NCBI GenBank assembly: GCA_026770585.1
Contig: MU646304.1
Span: 1,929,191-1,941,177 of the forward strand
Direction: 5' to 3'
DNA from: Baffinella frigidus
Lineage: Eukaryota; Cryptophyceae; Cryptomonadales; Baffinellaceae
DNA: 11,987 bases
Part shown: in pieces, positions 11,701 through 11,987 of the stretch
Numbering within the stretch: the stretch's first letter is position 1
Layout: each line of letters starts with the position of its first letter
The notes under the pieces: model-generated
Databases searched by the model: none
What the model was told of the DNA's origin: nothing
Seen by the model: the letters and a program-made list of their open reading frames with translations, nothing else
Translations under genes and position numbers: made by a program

Positions 11701-11850
11701 CCTGCCTCACTCGAATTGGCTTACCATTCTGAAGTCAACATGGTGGGTGTCTCTTTCGGGCAGGTGGAGTTGCGAGCGAACTTCGACATTCCGGGAGGAA
11801 CATCGTTCGAGTTCGACCAGCTGACCCGGGAAGAGGACTACTTCAACGAC
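291..11850 (+). CDS. Multi-exon gene for a giant REJ-like repeat protein (partial at 3' end, probably at 5' end)
   Basis: About 31 short islands on this strand are open, GC-rich at third positions and bounded by AG and GT. Proposed join: 291-380, 843-919, 1283-1399, 1585-1645, 1877-1954, 2292-2874 (or 2819), 3337-3375, 3498-3616, 3764-3801, 3870-3925, 4085-4215, 4509-4556, 4686-4779, 5083-5151, 5303-5409, 5981-6080, 6464-6526, 6605-6679, 6989-7033, 7162-7215, 7684-7825, 8014-8084, 8165-8236, 8695-8753, 8798-8845, 9333-9430, 9608-10060, 10643-10700, 11182-11317, 11342-11473, 11764-11850. Coding fraction is roughly 3.4 kb. Phases match at most junctions, which is hard to get by chance. The N-terminal part resembles REJ/PKD-type extracellular proteins; the rest is a tandem Ser/Thr-rich beta-type module (TISGL, FExxNP). 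Weak points are the joins 2874/3337, 8753/8798 and 10700/11182, where a phase break or a missed exon is likely. It could be two genes, split near 2875-3336. The function is unknown; a surface or adhesion role is inference only. Confidence 0.72.
381..842 (+). repeat. Intron of telomere-type heptamers, mostly CCCTGAA and CCCTGCA
   Basis: The interval 381-758 is almost all ACCCTGA/ACCCTGC/ACCCTAC units. The last 84 bases (759-842) are unrelated, G-rich and GC-rich, and end in the acceptor gattgtgcgcag. No gene is seen inside. Confidence 0.75.
843..919 (+). CDS. Exon: IIAAPEGG...DCFDPLDASPL
   Basis: It opens after gtgcgcag and reads IIAAPEGGLLSGEGDC, then FDPLDASPL. It ends CTCCC|gtaaacctc in phase 2. 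The next exon starts with one base then TGC, so the junction codon is CCG (Pro), in agreement. The DCxDPLDAxPLP motif recurs as a fragment at 1031. Confidence 0.65.
920..1282 (+). repeat. Intron: telomere-type heptamers plus a duplicated exon end
   Basis: The donor is gtaaacctcaaaaccc. It holds CCCGCAA, CCCTGAA and CCCCAAA units. The interval 1026-1065 duplicates the end of the preceding exon together with its GTAAA donor. It ends ccgcaacgcag. Confidence 0.72.
1026..1065 (+). pseudogene. Duplicate of the end of exon 843-919
   Basis: It reads CYDPLDATPL followed by CC|gtaaatg, against CFDPLDASPL and CC|gtaaacc at 887-923. The reading frame and the donor are both kept, but there is no acceptor directly upstream. 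It is probably an intronic relic of a tandem duplication of about 144 nt, though an alternative exon end cannot be excluded. Confidence 0.6.
1283..1399 (+). CDS. Exon: CALLTSGAVGARI...LLQDPNNL
   Basis: The acceptor is aacgcag and the donor CT|gtgagcatc. Codons read CALLTSGAVGARIANVV, MSLASPRYQLKF and FTLLQDPNN. It is phase 1-in and 2-out; the junction codon with exon 1585 is CTG (Leu). The segment precedes the TPPGP linker, as expected upstream of a REJ-like block. Confidence 0.65.
1400..1584 (+). other. Intron with a non-repeat first half
   Basis: The interval 1400-1520 is unique sequence with a 20-bp block (1460-1479) identical to 2598-2617 in a downstream exon. The interval 1522-1584 is CCCAAAC/CCCTGAG-type heptamers ending in acccag. 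The open frame through this intron is not supported as coding. Confidence 0.55.
1585..1645 (+). CDS. Exon: YSYETRPFNVTPPGP linker
   Basis: It reads SSAVEYSYETRPFNVTPPGP, the Pro-rich linker that precedes the FS...IxFD...TN block in REJ-type protist proteins (family recollection, not searched). It begins with one base (phase 2 junction) and ends CCG|gtgatcaac in phase 0, continuing in frame into 1877. Confidence 0.65.
1646..1876 (+). repeat. Intron of nearly pure CCCTCAA heptamers
   Basis: A run of AACCCTC units dominates 1653-1820, followed by CCCTGAA and CCCTGCA units. The acceptor is cctgaagcag. It is one of the clearest cases of an intron that is telomere-like from end to end. Confidence 0.8.
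1877..1954 (+). CDS. Exon: FSKELHILHIKFDKLTNRNE
   Basis: The 26 codons begin MIESVL and continue FSKELHILHIKFDKLTNRNE. It is phase 0 on both sides; the donor is GAG|gttctctcc. The pattern FS-x(n)-I-x-FD-x-x-TNR leads into the Cys-rich segment of the next exon, as in REJ-type extracellular regions. Confidence 0.68.
1955..2291 (+). other. Intron, mostly unique sequence
   Basis: The interval 1955-2235 is not telomere-like. It holds a 21-bp tandem duplication (ttgcagctgttcctggta at 2043-2060 and 2064-2081). Heptamers appear only at 2236-2280, before the acceptor ttgaattcgtgcag. An open frame from 2022 joins the next exon, but its 5' part has no homology signal and I read it as intron. Confidence 0.55.
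2292..2874 (+). CDS. Large exon: REJ-like core
   Basis: It reads VPGVAQGENSCSNNLDAAF at codons 1-19, CSWTDRRTLEIVLGAGATV around codons 29-47, then a Val/Ile-rich stretch. About codon 115 comes CQLVNADASLSNGHGGKPF followed by GWTLDF. The C-x(6)-DAS-x-S-x(3)-GGxP...W pattern is typical of REJ/PKD-type repeats. Toward the end PKIFLPSSL resembles the later part of a REJ domain. Donors are possible at 2820 (GAG|gtcgcg, phase 0, fits exon 3337) or 2875 (CACCA|gtgaga, better consensus, phase 1). If 2875 is used, at least one further exon lies before 3337. Confidence 0.75.
2875..3336 (+). other. Intron (or intron plus missed exon): unique block then heptamers
   Basis: The interval 2945-3175 is unique sequence. 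The tail expected for a REJ-like domain may be hidden here, but I cannot place an exon. The interval 3176-3335 is CCCTAAA, CCCTGAA and CCCTCAA units, ending aaaccag. Confidence 0.5.
3337..3375 (+). CDS. Exon: VSNTTLKLRPNTP
   Basis: Thirteen codons, phase 0 on both sides, with acceptor ttttaaaccag and donor CCG|gtccgc. With the next exon it gives NTTLKLRPNTP-VLPQSFMTISGL, matching other copies of the module (for example LIFDFAVNEILPKGTMLTISGL split over the exon at 7684). Confidence 0.6.
3376..3497 (+). repeat. Intron with telomere-type heptamers
   Basis: After a short unique start (ccgctcttcccttcccag) the sequence is CCCCTAA, CCCTAAA and CCCTCAA units, ending gaaaccag before GTG. Confidence 0.68.
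3498..3616 (+). CDS. Exon: VLPQSFMTISGLPGFAP
   Basis: It carries the TISGL signature of the tandem module, then a Cys-containing stretch (YYDCPQSTETS, VQCRHSTA). It ends ACCGC|gtacaccctag in phase 2; the junction codon with exon 3764 is GCG (Ala), in agreement. Confidence 0.65.
3617..3763 (+). repeat. Intron of telomere-type heptamers, many exact CCCTAAA
   Basis: The donor gtacaccctag already lies within the repeat. The interval 3690-3745 has several exact CCCTAAA units; the end is caaaccag. Confidence 0.78.
3764..3801 (+). CDS. Microexon: SLDCINVKLEGP
   Basis: A 38-nt exon with one leading base, twelve codons and one trailing base; the donor is CCTG|gtttgaaccc. Both junction phases fit the neighbouring exons. 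Confidence 0.55.
3802..3869 (+). repeat. Short intron with telomere-type units
   Basis: A 68-nt intron starting gtttgaaccctacaccc and ending acctcgaag. It consists of CCCTACA, CCCCAAA and CCTAACC units. Confidence 0.55.
3870..3925 (+). CDS. Exon: MADAVLFTTGSVTYGTLQ
   Basis: Two leading bases complete a GCC codon, then eighteen codons follow, ending CTGCAG|gtaaaccc. VTYGTL corresponds to the GxLxLTV step of the module. It is phase 0 out and joins GTG of exon 4085. Confidence 0.62.
3926..4084 (+). repeat. Intron made entirely of telomere-type heptamers
   Basis: It begins gtaaaccctaaacc and continues as CCCTCAA, CCCTAAA, CCCCAAA and CCCTAGA units to aatatcag. Donor and repeat are the same sequence. 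CAGGT stands at both exon-intron borders. Confidence 0.82.
4085..4215 (+). CDS. Exon: VGVHVGQWQPLANGE...FEMLNP
   Basis: It reads VGVHVGQWQPLANGEAIL, VLQVDAEAHLPSDADT and VLWFEMLNPR. The FExxNP signature is clear. Two donors give the same phase: CCGAG|gtgcgc at 4216 and TCAGG|gtaagt at 4267. The first gives FEMLNPR-FETPRRTPAITVSC, closest to other copies; the second has the stronger consensus and adds 17 codons in frame. Confidence 0.68.
4216..4508 (+). other. Intron without telomere-type repeats
   Basis: The sequence is unique. It includes the alternative donor gtaagt at 4267 and a C-run followed by acgcgcag at the acceptor. No independent gene is seen. Confidence 0.5.
4509..4556 (+). CDS. 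Exon: FETPRRTPAITVSCF
   Basis: One leading base, fifteen codons, then CG|gtgcacacc (phase 2). AITVS follows NP in the module, compare SALAIT in exon 9333. The junction codon with 4686 is CGG. Confidence 0.58.
4557..4685 (+). repeat. Intron of mixed telomere-type heptamers
   Basis: CCCTCAA, CCCTACA and CCCTAAA units with several A/T-rich interruptions; it ends gaaaccag. Confidence 0.7.
4686..4779 (+). CDS. Exon: CSCVGQLSCTLGENVF...
   Basis: It reads CSCVGQLSCTLGENVFDMDF then PKQPLLIGMDC. It begins with a phase-2 junction directly before CxCVG, exactly as exon 9608 does (CGCVGR), so the two exons share an intron position. The donor TGC|gtcagt is phase 0. A second open frame exists here but lacks the CxCVG match. 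Confidence 0.6.
4780..5082 (+). repeat. Intron dominated by a CCCTACA array
   Basis: From about 4797 to 4965 the intron is a nearly uninterrupted run of CCCTACA, with occasional CTCTACA. It then becomes CCCTAAA/CCCTCAG-like to the acceptor ctaaagcag. Open frames reading TPYTLHP through it are repeat translation, not protein. Confidence 0.82.
5083..5151 (+). CDS. Exon: DVSFGVDDFHITALSSSI
   Basis: Twenty-three codons reading DVSFGVDDFHITALSSSI then SEATM, phase 0 both sides, donor ATG|gtgcgt. It corresponds to the F-x(4)-I-x-x-S segment that opens each module copy. Confidence 0.65.
5152..5302 (+). repeat. Intron with telomere-type heptamers
   Basis: CCCGAAC, CCCTCAA, CCCTGAA, CCCTACA and CCCCACA units, ending cctcggcag. 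Confidence 0.7.
5303..5409 (+). CDS. Exon: NNLALSF...MPSGSSVVLDGF
   Basis: It reads VNSAVNNLALSF, TTDMDMPSGSSVVLDGF and TPVTGG. This is the N-L-x-L-x-F...P-x-G-S step of the module. The donor TG|gtgcgc (phase 2) gives a TGC junction codon with exon 5981. The junction before it sits 18 residues ahead of P-x-G, as in exon 7684. Confidence 0.68.
5410..5980 (+). other. Long intron carrying a CT microsatellite
   Basis: The interval 5410-5650 is unique sequence, 5651-5905 is a pyrimidine-rich CT/CTCG array, and 5945-5978 is telomere-type units ending caaaccag. No exon could be placed with confidence. Confidence 0.58.
5651..5905 (+). repeat. CT / CTCGCT simple-sequence repeat
   Basis: Tracts of (CT)n alternate with (CTCG)n units, almost purely pyrimidine on this strand. 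Long open frames here on either strand (Ser/Leu/Ala/Arg runs) are repeat artefacts. Confidence 0.93.
5981..6080 (+). CDS. Exon: SGRLTMTVRNGTRIHAGREY
   Basis: It begins C-GGC after caaaccag and reads GAPARHGYLHKA then SGRLTMTVRNGTRIHAGREY, ending CAG|gttcgc in phase 0. This is a canonical GxLTMTV-x-NG-x(4)-AG step; the next exon supplies SFEMRNP. Confidence 0.72.
6081..6463 (+). other. Intron without telomere-type repeats
   Basis: Unique sequence with internal duplications: gcggaagtggacgt/cgtaagtggacgt blocks near 6117-6165 and a 12-bp tandem gacattctgggt at 6327-6350. A well-formed cryptic exon may lie at 6282-6348. The sequence ggtttcgttt near 6428 mimics the true exon start at 6464. Confidence 0.5.
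6464..6526 (+). CDS. Exon: VSFEMRNPAAFSRDLCVNL
   Basis: Twenty-one codons, phase 0 both sides, acceptor ggacgcag, donor AACCAG|gtccgac. The FEMRNP signature matches FEMLNP (exon 4085) and FQVMNP (exon 9333). Confidence 0.72.
6527..6604 (+). repeat. Short intron with telomere-type units
   Basis: A 78-nt intron of CCCCAAC, CCCCTCA and CCCTTAA-like units, ending atcctgaagcag. Confidence 0.62.
6605..6679 (+). CDS. Exon: Pro/Thr-rich tail of a module copy
   Basis: Reads LLCPSTTKPVMTLFSPKN then ARLFASK, phase 0 both sides, donor AAG|gttctc. An alternative frame is also open, but this one keeps phase with both neighbours. Confidence 0.55.
6680..6988 (+). other. Intron with two perfect palindromes and a G-rich segment
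   Basis: It contains the 16-bp palindrome gaaattggccaatttc (6740-6755) and the 18-bp palindrome ggggtccctagggacccc (6898-6915). A G-rich stretch (6847-6900) includes ggttttggggtttgg. Only the last 30 bases look telomere-like (ctttaaacccaacaccag). Confidence 0.6.
6989..7033 (+). CDS. Exon: APGFTGDLLLQGNVL
   Basis: Fifteen codons, phase 0 both sides, acceptor aacaccag, donor CTG|gtaaaccctaaaac. It fits the start of the next module copy (P-x-F...). Confidence 0.58.
7034..7161 (+). repeat. Intron made of telomere-type heptamers
   Basis: It starts gtaaaccctaaaacc and continues CCCTGAA, CCCTCAA, CCCTAAG to aaccaacaacag. The repeat fills the intron. Confidence 0.8.
7162..7215 (+). CDS. Exon: GAGVISKFTEARVSEGTQ
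   Basis: Eighteen codons, phase 0 both sides, donor CGCAG|gtaaaccc. It corresponds to the I-x(2)-F/S-E segment before N-x-L in the module (compare SSSISEATM at 5083). Confidence 0.64.
7216..7683 (+). repeat. 468-nt intron of telomere-type heptamers in homogeneous blocks
   Basis: From gtaaaccctac, CCCTACA units fill to about 7498. CCCTGAA and CCCTGCA follow (7503-7575), then CCCTCAA and CCCTTAA (7577-7680), ending gaaccag. Almost no unique sequence is present. Confidence 0.88.
7684..7825 (+). CDS. Exon: LIFDFAVNEILPKGTMLTISGL
   Basis: It reads VQGLRNMLIFDF, AVNEILPKGTMLTISGLKG and LVGVASGELGIFSSRP. The P-x-G-T-x-L-TISGL signature is the best preserved of all copies. It ends A|gtactccc (phase 1), and the two leading bases of exon 8014 give an AAG junction codon. 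Confidence 0.72.
7826..8013 (+). other. Intron of unique sequence with direct and inverted repeats
   Basis: No telomere-type units. The block gcaccagcgtcg (7926-7937) is the reverse complement of 7868-7879. The block agcgtcgcgtcg also recurs directly at about 7931 and 7964. It ends cgacatcgcag. Confidence 0.52.
8014..8084 (+). CDS. Exon: CFTWAGKEDTGLITITGENA
   Basis: Two leading bases, then CFTWAGKEDTGLITITGENA and VFQ, ending CAG|gtctgt in phase 0. TGLITIT is the GxLxLTV step; VFQ precedes the expected F-E-x-x-NP exon. Confidence 0.62.
8085..8164 (+). other. Short intron, unique sequence
   Basis: An 80-nt intron from gtctgttt to gatgtttgcag with no telomere-type units. Confidence 0.48.
8165..8236 (+). 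CDS. Candidate exon: CGFRFEVKAQSPH
   Basis: Reads MHTRVEAHPLRCGFRFEVKA then QSPH, with donor CAC|gtgcag (or GAG|gttaag at 8216, also phase 0). FRFEVKAQS stands where other copies have F-E-x-x-NP, but NP is not kept, so support is moderate. Confidence 0.42.
8237..8694 (+). other. Intron with G-strand (inverted) telomere-like and G-rich sequence
   Basis: The interval 8310-8375 is rich in GGTGTA/GGGTGTAG units, the complement of the CCCTACA type. The interval 8376-8475 is a G-run region (ggttcggttggggggg and similar). The interval 8500-8690 is unique sequence, ending gctctccgag. Confidence 0.55.
8695..8753 (+). CDS. Candidate exon: VMDVMISADARTDAC, duplicate of the end of exon 9608-10060
   Basis: Reads GRVMDVMISADARTDAC against SVDVMLSADALTDACT at 10015-10060, and the similarity runs on into both introns. 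It ends TGCAC|gtaaaccc in phase 2, which does not fit the phase-0 start of exon 8798. It may be a real exon with a missed partner or a decaying copy. Confidence 0.42.
8754..8797 (+). repeat. 44-nt intron of telomere-type units
   Basis: gtaaaccctgaaccctg to ctcggcag: a very short intron that is repeat from its first base. Confidence 0.5.
8798..8845 (+). CDS. Exon: TKISEKCRIEAFEAVQ
   Basis: Sixteen codons, phase 0 out (CAG|gtccaaat), leading in frame to exon 9333, which begins MVFQVMNP. The 5' junction phase is unresolved (see 8695-8753). Confidence 0.5.
8846..9332 (+). other. Intron of unique sequence
   Basis: It starts with a T-rich stretch (cctttttcttctctttg, then a T7 run at 8881-8887). 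It contains an inverted repeat (atttaaatcac at 9204-9214 and gtgatttaaat at 9302-9312). The open frames of about 92 codons on both strands near 8870-9187 show no recognisable protein. Confidence 0.52.
9333..9430 (+). CDS. Exon: MVFQVMNPTSRQASGSALAI
   Basis: Reads MVFQVMNPTSRQASGSALAI then TAAYSACASCVE, ending GAGAC|gtacactc in phase 2; the junction codon with exon 9608 is ACG (Thr). The F-Q-x-x-NP...Q pattern matches the module. Confidence 0.7.
9431..9607 (+). repeat. Intron of telomere-type heptamers
   Basis: gtacactctcaaccc followed by CCCTACA, CCCCAAA, CCCTAAA and CCCTCAA units; it ends agccttacgaag. Confidence 0.76.
9608..10060 (+). CDS. 453-nt exon holding one uninterrupted module copy
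   Basis: Order of elements: CGCVGRSDAAITVPATAMEG, then FSSVVIAESNEVAGEKNTL, then PLLPGSNITVNSSGL, then VVFTLTARVAQGAAVQIAIT, then LRNRPAPLLAGSVDVMLSA, ending TDAC plus AC|gtaattcc (phase 2). It aligns with the whole ES-N / P-x-G / TxSGL / FTLT / LRNxP order that other copies spread over several exons, making it the best reference for the repeat. The opposite-strand open frame (9551-10081) is its shadow. Confidence 0.8.
10061..10642 (+). repeat. 582-nt intron, largely a CCCCTAA array
   Basis: 10061-10240 has mixed CCCTGAA, CCCTAGA, CCCTAAA and CCCTACA units. A short unique patch (10241-10272) interrupts it. 10273-10637 is a long array of CCCCTAA with CCCCCAA and CCTCTAA variants, ending caaaccag. 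Confidence 0.86.
10643..10700 (+). CDS. Exon: EPLRALCVEFGIWEEYTAM
   Basis: One leading base completes an ACG codon with the previous exon, then nineteen codons end ATG|gtcagc in phase 0. It resembles the step before F-E-x-x-NP (compare HAGREYQ at 6080). Confidence 0.6.
10701..11181 (+). other. Intron with C-strand heptamers and an inverted G-strand patch
   Basis: 10711-10980 is CCCTCAA, CCCTGAA, CCTAAAG and CCCTAAA units. 10981-11100 is unique and could hide a small exon (for example 11047-11088). 11106-11146 (ggttcagggttcggtgctt and on) is the G-strand of the same repeat type. The acceptor is cattgtgtgcag. Confidence 0.62.
11182..11317 (+). CDS. Exon: AMRVDLTRPCESSAHLGRID...
   Basis: Reads IHASSCPPQRSANAPLMHG, AMRVDLTRPCESSAHLGRID and VCLTIK, ending AAG|gtttga in phase 0. 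VDLTRPCES...VCLTI matches F-E-x-x-NP...AIT of other copies. The 5' end is uncertain: the phase does not match exon 10643-10700, so the true acceptor or a missing exon differs from what is shown. Confidence 0.52.
11318..11341 (+). other. Candidate 24-nt intron
   Basis: Between two phase-0 exon ends, gtttgaccatg to cggtgcag is 24 nt. Reading through it gives GTT TGA, a stop. A phase-0 alternative is the donor at 11300, giving 42 nt. Confidence 0.42.
11342..11473 (+). CDS. Exon: ERIAPFKATTSTVGSVLLAR...
   Basis: Forty-four codons: ERIAPFKATTSTVGSVLLAR, GPKMLTKLRLVEATTAAKAY and NIYT. The donor ACG|gtctcaaccc is phase 0 and fits exon 11764. A stronger donor at 11491 (CCCC|gtaagg) is phase 2 and would not fit. 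Confidence 0.62.
11474..11763 (+). other. Intron of mostly unique sequence with a hairpin
   Basis: It begins gtctcaacccctgcccc, then holds ggcgacctatttcggtcgcc (11500-11519), a 7-bp perfect stem with a 6-nt loop. The rest is unique and ends ctctttcgggcag. Confidence 0.5.
11764..11850 (+). CDS. Exon: VELRANFDIPGGTSFEFDQL
   Basis: Twenty-nine codons beginning VELRANFDIPGGTSFEFDQL and ending in EEDYFND, donor GAC|gtaaatccc in phase 0. The FDIPGGTSFEF stretch is the P-x-G-T step of the module. The gene continues beyond the window. Confidence 0.7.
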
Positions 11851-11987
11851 GTAAATCCCAACCCCAAGCCCGCAGAGGATCTGGTTGAGCCAATCTGGGA
11901 GAGCAGATCAGGTAGAGGCAATCTGGTAGAGGGGGCGCAAACCCAAACCCTGCAAGGTGTGCAGCGCCCCGAACCTGGAACCCCCGA
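11851..11987 (+). other. Start of an intron, window edge
   Basis: The donor gtaaatcccaacccc is telomere-like, followed by unique sequence with two caatctgg direct repeats (11890 and 11919). The window ends before an acceptor that I can place. Confidence 0.5.

Overview
This window looks like nuclear DNA from a protist or alga, and nearly all of it is one strand of a single, very intron-rich gene. No bacterial operon, tRNA, rRNA, CRISPR array or transposase is visible. Short GC-rich coding islands on the + strand alternate with tracts of degenerate C-strand telomere-type heptamers: CCCTAAA and the variants CCCTGAA, CCCTCAA, CCCTACA and CCCCTAA. The islands are open in one frame, end at plausible GT donors and begin after AG acceptors. 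Their phases agree across most junctions, so I read them as exons and the repeat tracts as introns. The TTTAGGG-type repeat fits plants, many algae and other protists; I cannot name the organism.

Layout. (i) 1-2874: Cys-rich exons, then a REJ-like (receptor for egg jelly) block. It carries a TPPGP linker, a C-x-W-x-D...LGxGATV segment and a C-x(6)-DAS...GGxP segment. (ii) 3337-11850: tandem copies of a second module of about 120-150 residues. Each copy has the order I-x-E-S-N / P-x-G-x(3)-TISGL / G-x-L-x-L-T-V / F-E-x-x-NP / Cys-Thr-rich tail. One copy lies inside a single 453-nt exon (9608-10060), while others are split over four or more exons. The window opens in repeat DNA and ends just after the donor of exon 11764-11850. 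No start codon, stop codon, promoter or poly(A) signal can be assigned, so the gene runs off the right edge and probably the left. The product would be a very large repeat protein, possibly extracellular or membrane-anchored if the REJ resemblance holds.

The introns are the striking part. Many consist almost wholly of telomere-like heptamers, always C-strand on the sense strand. Their donors read GTAAACCC and their acceptors AAACCAG|G(T), as if the repeat edges were the splice signals. Repeat copies of the same protein differ in which introns they carry. Other items are duplicated exon fragments, a candidate 24-nt intron, a CT microsatellite, G-rich inverted telomere-like stretches, palindromes and a possible frame-shifting cryptic exon. 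Exon boundaries come from reading phase, splice consensus and comparison between repeats; none has been checked against RNA.
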